From G963691885 sp963691885 (GTDB lineage: Bacteria; Pseudomonadota; Alphaproteobacteria; UBA8366; Aestuariispiraceae), in contig OY829843.1 of NCBI GenBank assembly GCA_963691885.1, positions 806,001-870,000 on the forward strand: a stretch of DNA of 64,000 nt, written 5' to 3'. Below, piece after piece: positions 43,075 to 50,646 of the stretch (positions are counted from its first letter, which is position 1; each line of letters begins with the position of its first letter). Both the position numbers and the translations under genes were made by a program. The notes under the pieces are model-generated. The model saw only the letters and a list, made by a program, of their open reading frames with translations. It was not told where the DNA came from and did no database searches.

Positions 43075-44652
43075 CTATTCAGAAGTGAAATTGGGAAACA
43101 CCAGGGTCCGGTCCCGTTCCAGTTGCTCGACCAGGGCAATCTCCCAGTCGAGATAGGCCTTCATCGCCTGTTCAACCCCGTGATCCCGATCATAGGGCCG
43201 ATAATACAGATCCTCGATCGGACTGAGCGCGTTTTCCATTCCGGTTCCAGTCGGGCCACCGACCGCCTGATATGCAGCCAGTCCCCCTTTCAGCCATCTT
43301 GCACCCGGGTGGCCGGCGGCGATCAAATCGGCCGCTGTCAGGGCCGCCAGATCGTCGCTGGCCCCATAGATGACGAGGGTTTTGCCCTCTGCAAGATCAG
43401 GTTTCAGGTCGTCCTTCAAGCGGCTGCGGATGATCCAGGCAGCCCCCTCAATATGGCACTTCTTGTAGATCAGTGAGGTAGAGATATCGAGGAAGAGGGT
43501 CTCGCCAAGCTCTGCCAGAGCACTGGCCTCAATACTGTTCTCATCAGACAGTACAGACTCCCTAACACTGCCGCTTTCAGTGAAGCTTGCCGGGTCGGGG
43601 TTATCGACCACGAAAACATCCGGCCATCCCATCTGGACAAGCCAGCTTGCCGTCATCTGCGCCCGAACCATTTGATCATCAATCAGAATGATGCGCGCAT
43701 TCTGAACACCAACATAGCGATCGGTTGCCTGCACCAACTGCCCGCCCGGCGCGTGTCGCGCCCCCGGCAGGCGACCGGACTCAAACTCTTCTACCGTCCG
43801 GACATCCAGCAGATAGGTCGTCCGCGTTCTGTCTTCCATCCAGGCTGGCACCTGGTCAGCCGCCACCGCCTCAACCCCAAAACGGTGCGCAACATCTGAT
43901 GAAGCATGCGCGGCCCATTGCCGTCCCGCATCGCCAGGTTCGTCTGCAACACGGCTGGCACCCTTTTCCAGTTTCAATCCGGACAGATACCAACCCATCG
44001 TCCCGTTCTTTAAAGCGACAACCGGATTGGGCAGTCCCGCATTGACGAGGGACTGACACCCGATGATCGAGCGCGTGCGACCGGCACAGTTCACAACGAC
44101 GAGCGTTTCGTCATCCGGCACAAGATCGCGGGCCCGATACACAAGTTCCGCACCCGGAACATCAATGCCGGTTGGAATATTCATCGCGTGATATTCATCC
44201 ATGGGACGGCTGTCCAGAATCACAATCTTCTCACCCGCGTCCATGAGGGCTTTAAGGTCCGTCGCCTCAATCCGGGGTGTGTCGTAATGATGCTCTATGT
44301 ATTCACCGAAAACCTTGGAGGGCACATTCAACCCACTGAAGGCCTCACGACCGGCCGCGACCCAGGCCTCCGCCCCGCCGGGCAGGATAGATAGGTTGGA
44401 ATAGCCCATCACCTCCGCTTTTGTAACAGCGCGCGAAAGACGATCAGCGTCATCATCCATCAGAACCAGTCGGACGGCCAGATTGGGAACAAGCCGCTTT
44501 AAATCTACGTCCAGACGCGACAGAGAAATGTTCACCGCCCGCAATATGTGATTGGCACCATACTGCCCCTCTTCCCGGCAGTCGATCAGCGCCAGTTCAG
44601 CACCATCCAGCAATGCCGCATGCAATGTATCCGGATCTATTTCCCGTGCCAT
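43075..44652 (-). CDS. Four-domain rhodanese-like protein
   Basis: The 525-residue protein contains four tandem rhodanese-like domains at about residues 1-105, 125-225, 265-360 and 375-470. Only the second has the sulfur-transfer cysteine, Cys189 in VVNCAGRTRS; at the same place the others have LMDDDADR, LIDDQMVR and YGASDD. The enzyme family moves sulfane sulfur from a donor such as thiosulfate or polysulfide. Inactive repeats usually act in structure or regulation. It is not exported (no signal peptide). It lies between divergent NDUFAF5-like methyltransferase and comF. Confidence 0.88.
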   Translation of the reverse strand: MAREIDPDTLHAALLDGAELALIDCREEGQYGANHILRAVNISLSRLDVDLKRLVPNLAVRLVLMDDDADRLSRAVTKAEVMGYSNLSILPGGAEAWVAAGREAFSGLNVPSKVFGEYIEHHYDTPRIEATDLKALMDAGEKIVILDSRPMDEYHAMNIPTGIDVPGAELVYRARDLVPDDETLVVVNCAGRTRSIIGCQSLVNAGLPNPVVALKNGTMGWYLSGLKLEKGASRVADEPGDAGRQWAAHASSDVAHRFGVEAVAADQVPAWMEDRTRTTYLLDVRTVEEFESGRLPGARHAPGGQLVQATDRYVGVQNARIILIDDQMVRAQMTASWLVQMGWPDVFVVDNPDPASFTESGSVRESVLSDENSIEASALAELGETLFLDISTSLIYKKCHIEGAAWIIRSRLKDDLKPDLAEGKTLVIYGASDDLAALTAADLIAAGHPGARWLKGGLAAYQAVGGPTGTGMENALSPIEDLYYRPYDRDHGVEQAMKAYLDWEIALVEQLERDRTLVFPNFTSE

Positions 44653-44789
44653 TCCATCCCCCAGTATCGATCAAACGTCTTGGACCATATTGTGCACGGG
44701 CGCTGCTGTTTATCCAACCTTACAGAGGTGGATAATTTGTCCGACCAGAGGCGGGTTGATCTGAACGCTGGTTTGGTCATATTGGCGCT

Positions 44790-45704
44790 ATGTCGGATAT
44801 GTCCCAGAACACCATGCAGATCTTTGACCGGCGTGCCGTGACCCTACACCGGGATCGTGCCGCGCCCGGTTTCAGCGATGGCGGATTCCTGGTGAAAGAG
44901 GTGGCCGATCGTCTGGCAGACCGACTGGTGGACATCACCCGCCAATTTCCAACCGCCCTCGATCTTGGCTGCCATTGTGGTGAGTTTGGACGTATTGCAG
45001 CGGGTCGCGGTGGCATCGAAACACTGTTGCAGATGGATCTGTCAGAGAAAATGGCGCGCGCCGCCGGTGCCCTTTCCATCGTCGGCGACGAAGAATGGCT
45101 TCCAATCAAGGAAGAAAGTCTGGACCTCGTCATATCAACCCTCTCACTGCATTGGGTCAATGATCTGCCCGGCGCTCTGATACAGATTAACCGGTCACTG
45201 AAACCGGACGGATTATTTTTGGGGGCGATGCTCGGCGGCGACACACTGATCGAGTGGCGGGACTGTCTGCTTCGGGCGGAGATGCAGGTTTCCGGCGGTG
45301 CATCGCCGCGATTTTCGCCCCTGGCTGACGGACGGGATGCCGGGTCTCTTCTGCAACGCGCCGGTTTTGCCCTGCCTGTCATCGACAGCGATATCATCAC
45401 TGTTACCTACGACAATGCGTTCAAGCTGATGGCGGACCTCCGCGCGATGGGCGAAACAAATTCGGTGATCGAACGCAGTCGCGCCCCTCTCAACCGGTCT
45501 GTTCTGATGCGTGCGGCGGAGCTTTATACAGAAGGGTATGCCGGGCCGGATGGTCGTATTCCCGCAACGTTCCAGATCATTTACCTGCATGGTTGGGCAC
45601 CCCATGAGTCCCAACAGAAACCAATGCGTCCCGGCAGCGCCAAAACGCGACTGGCCGATGTTCTGGGGGTAGAAGAACACTCGGCGGGTGAAAAGGTCTC
45701 CTGA
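44790..45704 (+). CDS. NDUFAF5/C20orf7-like SAM-dependent methyltransferase
   Basis: The 304-residue protein has a SAM-binding motif (TALDLGCHCGEFGRIAAGRGG, about 52-72), the conserved LVISTLSLHWVNDLPGALIQI and a C-terminal GRIPATFQIIYLHGWAPHESQQKP end. It resembles NDUFAF5, the mitochondrial enzyme that hydroxylates an arginine of complex I. Its function in bacteria is inferred only. It is divergent from the rhodanese and comF genes, the common alphaproteobacterial layout. Confidence 0.88.
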   Translation: MSDMSQNTMQIFDRRAVTLHRDRAAPGFSDGGFLVKEVADRLADRLVDITRQFPTALDLGCHCGEFGRIAAGRGGIETLLQMDLSEKMARAAGALSIVGDEEWLPIKEESLDLVISTLSLHWVNDLPGALIQINRSLKPDGLFLGAMLGGDTLIEWRDCLLRAEMQVSGGASPRFSPLADGRDAGSLLQRAGFALPVIDSDIITVTYDNAFKLMADLRAMGETNSVIERSRAPLNRSVLMRAAELYTEGYAGPDGRIPATFQIIYLHGWAPHESQQKPMRPGSAKTRLADVLGVEEHSAGEKVS

Positions 45705-45795
45705 TCCGCCTATTCATCGTTAAACCCTGTCATTTCGCGACGAGACGCCCTATTTAGGTCTGCAAGAAACACCCATTCGATATCAAGAGAGCCCG

Positions 45796-46671
45796 ATGGC
45801 ACAACCAACCGCGCAGTTACCCGTCTTTTCCATTATTGCAGATGCTTACCGCTATGTTTGGCAGGGCAGAGACAGCTTTATGGTGACCGCAGCACTTCCG
45901 GTCGTCGCCTTGGCCCTCTTCGATATTGTCGTCTATGTGCTCTTTGGACCATTGCAATCGACACTCGTCGAGCTCACCCAAGACGGCATCCCGACCGATG
46001 ACCCTGAAAAAGCAGCGGCTCTGGCCAGTGAGGCCCTGCGGGCCGCCGGTTTGGGGCTGGGGTATTCTTTGGTCACATTTGCCTTCTACGTGATGTTTGC
46101 GGTTGCCTGGCACAGGAAATGGCTTATCGGGCCGGAGCAAATCACCCTCTGGTCTGCCCTGAAATGGGAAGCCCGCAAAACCCGTTTCATGTGGCGGATG
46201 ATTATGCTCGGATTGATCGCCGTCTTGGCAGCAGCGCTTTTGATGTCACTAGTCCAGATGCTTGGAAACTTCCTGGGGGCTGGTGCTCTTCTTGTCGTCT
46301 CTGTCGTAGCAGGTCTTATCTTCGCGCGGCTTGTCCTTATCCTGCCAGCCGCCGCTGTTGATGAACCAGTGAGTTTGCAACAATCCTGGGAGGCCGTGCG
46401 CGGCAATGTATGGCGCGTGTTGCTGGTCGTGGTGGCTCCCGCCCTTCCGATTTCACTGGCACTTACCGTGGTGATGCTGATCGCCTTTAGCGTTATTGAA
46501 GCCGCAGGGCTGGCCGATACGCTGAGCGCACGGTTTGCGACCAGTCTGTTGAGAGAGGCAGTTTCCTATGTCGGGATTGCTGTGAGCGTTACCGCCCTGT
46601 CGGTAACATACAGACACTTTATCCCCAAAGGCGGCCCCCAGATTAACCCGGCACCCGCTTCTTCCGAGTGA
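45796..46671 (+). CDS. Multi-pass inner-membrane protein of unknown function
   Basis: The 291-residue protein has about six hydrophobic helices, at roughly residues 32-55, 86-108, 133-153, 161-180, 210-232 and 252-270. An acidic loop lies at 64-80 and a conserved-looking LWSALKWEARKTRFMWRMI stretch between helices two and three. I recognise no named transporter family. The start is ATG 45796 with AAGAGAG just upstream. It is downstream of the NDUFAF5-like methyltransferase gene (91-base gap) and converges on mutT. Confidence 0.75.
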   Translation: MAQPTAQLPVFSIIADAYRYVWQGRDSFMVTAALPVVALALFDIVVYVLFGPLQSTLVELTQDGIPTDDPEKAAALASEALRAAGLGLGYSLVTFAFYVMFAVAWHRKWLIGPEQITLWSALKWEARKTRFMWRMIMLGLIAVLAAALLMSLVQMLGNFLGAGALLVVSVVAGLIFARLVLILPAAAVDEPVSLQQSWEAVRGNVWRVLLVVVAPALPISLALTVVMLIAFSVIEAAGLADTLSARFATSLLREAVSYVGIAVSVTALSVTYRHFIPKGGPQINPAPASSE

Positions 46672-46675
46672 ACAT

Positions 46676-47134
46676 CTACAATAGATCCCGGATCATCGCG
46701 ACAAGGGGGATATCAGCCTCTGGCATCGGGTAGTCGCCAAGCCGGACCGGACGAACCCAGGCCAGGTTCTGGCCCTCTTTCGGTTCGGGCTCCCCTTTCC
46801 AGACACGGCAGGCATAAAGCGGCATCAGAAGATGAAAGTCGTCATAGGCATGGCTGGCAAAGGTTAATGGTGCCAGGCAAGAATGCCTTGTATCTATGCC
46901 CAATTCCTCAGCCAACTCACGGATCAGCGCCGCTTCGGGTGTCTCACCGGGGTTCACCTTACCGCCCGGAAACTCCCACAACCCGGCCATTTTCTTACCT
47001 TCGGGGCGTTGCGCCAGCAGGACCCGTCCATCCACGTCGATCAGAGCAACAGCAACCACCAGAACAACCGGTTTCTCGGCGCCCTCAGCGGCCGCGTTCA
47101 GCCGTTCACCCGCCTGCCAGCACCCGCTATCCAT
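46676..47134 (-). CDS. mutT: Nudix hydrolase, MutT-like
   Basis: The 152-residue protein has a Nudix box GKVNPGETPEAALIRELAEELGI (about 73-95), preceded by LLAQRPEGKKMAGLWEFPG, typical of MutT/8-oxo-dGTP diphosphatases. It would hydrolyse oxidised nucleotides. The start is set at ATG 47134, four bases after the argJ stop; a longer frame running back over argJ is not needed. No good ribosome binding site is seen, so translation may depend on coupling with argJ. Confidence 0.88.
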   Translation of the reverse strand: MDSGCWQAGERLNAAAEGAEKPVVLVVAVALIDVDGRVLLAQRPEGKKMAGLWEFPGGKVNPGETPEAALIRELAEELGIDTRHSCLAPLTFASHAYDDFHLLMPLYACRVWKGEPEPKEGQNLAWVRPVRLGDYPMPEADIPLVAMIRDLL

Positions 47135-47138
47135 AGGT

Positions 47139-48377
47139 CTAACTGCGATAGTCGGCGTTAATGGCGATGTAGCCGTGGGTAAGGTCACAGGTCCAGACAC
47201 GGGCCGCGCCGCGCCCCAAACCGATATCAACCTCAATTGAAATATCACGACCTTTCAAATGGGCAGCAACCGGGGCTTCGTCATAGCGCGGCACCCCTTC
47301 CCCGTCTTCGGCAATTGTGACACCGCCAACAGCAACCTTCAGCAGATCACGATCCGCAGCCTCACCGGATTTCCCGACCGCCATAACGATGCGACCCCAA
47401 TTGGCGTCTTCGCCCGCTATCGCCGTCTTGACCAGGGGTGAATTGGCGATCGAAAGGCCGATGCGCCGGGCTGCCTCATTCGATTCCGCCCCTTTGACGT
47501 CAATGGTGATGAATTTGCTGGCACCCTCGCCGTCCTTTACCACCTGGGTTGCGAGATCAACCAGCACATCATCCAATGCTGCCTTGAAGGCTTTCAGATC
47601 TTTATCGGCCAGGCTCTTCGGTGCCGTATTCCGGGCCTTGCCCGTAGCAGCCAAAATCAAGGTGTCGCTGGTTGAGGTATCGCCGTCCACGGTGATGGAG
47701 TTAAAGGATCTATCGGCTGCCCGTGTCAGGATCTTCTGCAGGATCGGGGCCGGGATAGCGGCATCGGTGAAGACAAAACTCAGCATGGTTGCCATATCTG
47801 GCGCAATCATGCCGGACCCTTTGGCAAAGCCCGCTATGGTGACCTTCTTGCCGCCAATCTCCGTCACGGCAGAGGCGCCTTTCGAGAAAGTGTCAGTGGT
47901 CAAAATGGCCTTCGCCGCCGCAGACCATTTATTCTCACCAAGGCCTTTCTTTGCTTTGCTGAGCGCCTTTTCGATCCTTTCAACCGGCAGGGGCTCCCCG
48001 ATCACACCAGTTGACGCGACCAGAACCTGAGAGGGGCGGCAGCCCAGCGTATTTGCCGCCGCCTTGACCATAGCTGTTGTCCCGGCGAGACCCCGTTTGC
48101 CCGTGAAGGCATTTGCATTGCCCGCGTTGACAATAATTCCGCGCGCCTTGCCCCCTTTCAGGACATCACGACACCAGTCAACTGCCGAAGATCGCGTTTT
48201 GGATTTGGTCAGAACACCGGCGACCTGAGTCCCGGCAGACAGTTCCGCCAGCATAAGATCAGCCCGCCCCGTGTATTTCACACCGGCCGCTGTGCCAGAA
48301 AGGCGAACTCCCGGCACAACCGGCAGGCGCGGAAAGCGCGCCGGCGCAAAGGGCGAAACCTGATCTATCTTTGCCAT
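47139..48377 (-). CDS. argJ: Bifunctional glutamate N-acetyltransferase / ornithine acetyltransferase
   Basis: The 412-residue enzyme acetylates glutamate at the expense of acetyl-ornithine in cyclic arginine synthesis. The self-cleavage site is the KGSGMIAPDMATML motif, with nucleophile Thr197 that becomes the N-terminus of the beta chain. Typical blocks such as GVKYTGRADLMLAEL and GIIVNAGNANAFTGKRG are intact. It lies between the parvulin gene upstream and mutT downstream on the same strand. Confidence 0.97.
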   Translation of the reverse strand: MAKIDQVSPFAPARFPRLPVVPGVRLSGTAAGVKYTGRADLMLAELSAGTQVAGVLTKSKTRSSAVDWCRDVLKGGKARGIIVNAGNANAFTGKRGLAGTTAMVKAAANTLGCRPSQVLVASTGVIGEPLPVERIEKALSKAKKGLGENKWSAAAKAILTTDTFSKGASAVTEIGGKKVTIAGFAKGSGMIAPDMATMLSFVFTDAAIPAPILQKILTRAADRSFNSITVDGDTSTSDTLILAATGKARNTAPKSLADKDLKAFKAALDDVLVDLATQVVKDGEGASKFITIDVKGAESNEAARRIGLSIANSPLVKTAIAGEDANWGRIVMAVGKSGEAADRDLLKVAVGGVTIAEDGEGVPRYDEAPVAAHLKGRDISIEVDIGLGRGAARVWTCDLTHGYIAINADYRS

Positions 48378-48404
48378 TTTCGAAAGTACCCTGAACGTGA
48401 AAGC

Positions 48405-49283
48405 TTATTGCAGAGGCGCGGCGATAGGGTTGCCTTCCAGATCGAAACGGCTGACCTCAGCCTCCGCTGTCAACTCGGTCGCAACGGTAAGGGCCATCTG
48501 TTCCGCCATCTGACCTTTCATCTGTTCCTTGACGGCTTCAAAGGCAGGCGGCTCATCCTGACGCCGGTCTTCCAGATAAATCACATGCCACCCGAATTGG
48601 GTTTGAACCGGATCCTTGGTGTATTGGCTTGCTTCCAGAGCAAAAGCGGCATCCTCAAAAGGCTTGACCATGCTACCGCGTCCAAAATAGCCAAGATCGC
48701 CCCCGGACGGACCGGACGGACCGGTGGAGAATTCCTGTGCAAGTGCTGCAAAGTCACCACCCTGATCGAGCCGACCGATGATCTCGCGGGCCTTCTCCTC
48801 CGTCTCCACCAGAATGTGGCGGGCGCGCAGTTCCTCCTGCGGCGGATTCTGGGACAGCCAGTTATTATAGGTTTCAAGCATCATTTCATCTGTAAGGCGC
48901 TTGTCGACCTCCTGGCGCAGATAGATATCCCGGATCAACTGGTTTTCGATCAGCTCCATCCGGGCGATCAGTACCGGATCATTTTCCAGACCGGCTTCCC
49001 GTGCCTTGGCTGCAACAACTTCCTGCTGGATGAGGCTTTCCAGAATGCGTGGGTAAAGGGCGTCCATCCCTTGTGCCATCACCTCTGGAGACAGCGACTG
49101 CACCATCTGGTCAAAGGTTGAGCGATAAATCTTCTTGCCATCCACCTCTGCCAGGACCGCATCATCCGGACCACTCTGGGCCTGGGCAGGTGCAACGAAG
49201 GAAGAAGCGAACAAAAAGGCCGCTGGAACCACGAATGAGGTTGCGATGGTCCGGGGCAGGGAAAACGCGTTGGAAGAAGGCAT
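48405..49283 (-). CDS. Periplasmic parvulin-type peptidyl-prolyl isomerase
   Basis: The 292-residue protein starts at ATG 49283 with AGGAG upstream and a signal peptide (about 1-34, AFLFASSFVAPAQA). A helical SurA-like chaperone part is followed by a PpiC rotamase domain (about 148-245: ELRARHILVETEEKAREII, GGDLGYFGRGSMVKPFEDAAF, VQTQFGWHVIYL). It probably helps outer-membrane protein folding in the periplasm. It is 27 bases upstream of argJ on the same strand, and secA lies beyond the hypothetical gene to the right, a common local grouping. Confidence 0.92.
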   Translation of the reverse strand: MPSSNAFSLPRTIATSFVVPAAFLFASSFVAPAQAQSGPDDAVLAEVDGKKIYRSTFDQMVQSLSPEVMAQGMDALYPRILESLIQQEVVAAKAREAGLENDPVLIARMELIENQLIRDIYLRQEVDKRLTDEMMLETYNNWLSQNPPQEELRARHILVETEEKAREIIGRLDQGGDFAALAQEFSTGPSGPSGGDLGYFGRGSMVKPFEDAAFALEASQYTKDPVQTQFGWHVIYLEDRRQDEPPAFEAVKEQMKGQMAEQMALTVATELTAEAEVSRFDLEGNPIAAPLQ

Positions 49284-49385
49284 GCAGGGCTCCTGTAAGG
49301 CGCAGATATGGTTGATTTCAACGTGGCCACAACAAACCATAGGGCACCAAGCGGTACAAGCAACTTGACCGACAAGAAATCGTTA

Positions 49386-50210
49386 TCAGGTCCTGAGGTC
49401 AAATCGGGGCAGAGGTTGTCCTGCAGTGCCCAGTTCAGGGTCAGCGGGATCGACCTTGCCCGCGAAAATCACCTGGTTGGGCAAAATATCGATGCGATCA
49501 CCCCTGGCATTGGCCGCGACGCGGCGCTCGCCAAATTGATTCTGCAAAGCTTCAACAAGGCGTGCTGGGTCATCAGATGAGACAGCGGCCAGATCAATCC
49601 CGCCAAAATCCAGGTTAATGGGATCTTGCGCGATCAAACGGGTGGAAACCGATCGAATTTCAAGATTTAGGCTGATCTGGTTCAACGACACTTGAGTGCG
49701 AGAGGCCTCATCCCTTATTTCCAGACTGACTTCCTCAATCTTCAGACTATAGACGGTCTCTCTGATCGTAAATCCGGCGACACCGGCCTGATCCGCAAGA
49801 TTGGCGAGCCGTTTATCAAGATCGCCACTCGACAACAGCAGACGATCTACAAAAGTATCCGTTGAATTGGCTTCCGCCCCCAGGCGCGCAGCAAGCTCGC
49901 GCCCAAACACGGCAAGGCGTTCTCTTGCAAGATTGGCCAGCTGTCCTTGATTAAAGGCCCGCGCCATCAGCAACGCCTCGTTCGATCCAAGTAGGGCGTT
50001 TTGTGCGCCTCTGGTCAGTTGAACGGTCGGTAGTTTACCGCGCGCCGGGCCTTGCTGTAGCAAAACAGGCGACCCCTGTGGTCTTTTGTCCGAACCGGTG
50101 TCGAGGTTCTGTGTGCCACCTTGATCGAAGGTCGCGGCGGATCTGGCCGGGCGTGGGGAGCTGCGCTGAATAAAAGCCGCACGGTTTATGGGGGAGCCGA
50201 TATCAACCAT
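49386..50210 (-). CDS. Hypothetical protein
   Basis: I do not recognise a family for this roughly 274-residue product (start at ATG 50210; an upstream in-frame GTG at 50282 would add 24 residues). The N-terminal third is polar and low complexity; the middle (about 90-140) is helical with LMARAFNQGQLANLARERLAVF; the C-terminal part alternates strands (YSLKIEEVSLEIRDEASRTQVSLNQISLNLEIRSVST). No signal peptide is obvious. It lies between the parvulin gene and secA, on the minus strand. Confidence 0.6.
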   Translation of the reverse strand: MVDIGSPINRAAFIQRSSPRPARSAATFDQGGTQNLDTGSDKRPQGSPVLLQQGPARGKLPTVQLTRGAQNALLGSNEALLMARAFNQGQLANLARERLAVFGRELAARLGAEANSTDTFVDRLLLSSGDLDKRLANLADQAGVAGFTIRETVYSLKIEEVSLEIRDEASRTQVSLNQISLNLEIRSVSTRLIAQDPINLDFGGIDLAAVSSDDPARLVEALQNQFGERRVAANARGDRIDILPNQVIFAGKVDPADPELGTAGQPLPRFDLRT

Positions 50211-50646
50211 GGACGCGCCCCGCCCACACGCAACAGAATCGCGAACAGCACAAAGGGTCCGCCCAATCAGACGGATCACCATAAGCGTCGAGATATCCGG
50301 ATAGACAAGCTGATCTTGTCATCACGGCGCCTCCACATTCTGCGGTCGCCATGGAACAGGTTCGAAGAAACCAAACCCATAATCCAAAGCCAATTCTTAG
50401 CAACATGCAGGACATTTCTATGGCCTGCGCCCACGCATTCTGCGTAGAAACTTGCCTTATATTAGACAATTCTATCGGTTTTGTCTCGTAAAATAACTGC
50501 CTTTGCAGTCACGCCAAGCCAAACTAAAGGGACGGGATCGTTGACAGTCCGTAGGGGGTTCCTTATCTGACATGGCTCAACCGGGTTTTGCAGTCATGGT
50601 CTAAAGGCCCGGTCATTGGAATTCTTACTCTATAAGGCACATCATA
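50211..50646. other. 436-base region between the hypothetical gene and secA
   Basis: The right half holds the secA promoter (50541-50569) and its untranslated leader of about 70 bases. The left half may include an N-terminal extension of the minus-strand gene. I see no other gene and no leader peptide frame I can defend. The leader contains a GGACC/GGGCCC-like stretch near 50600-50615 that could fold, without clear support. Confidence 0.4.
50541..50569 (+). promoter_or_regulatory. Strong sigma-70 promoter for secA
   Basis: TTGACA at 50541-50546 matches the -35 consensus exactly, followed by a 17-base spacer and TATCTG at 50564-50569. The start of transcription would fall near 50576, leaving about 70 bases of leader before ATG 50647. 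Confidence 0.7.
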
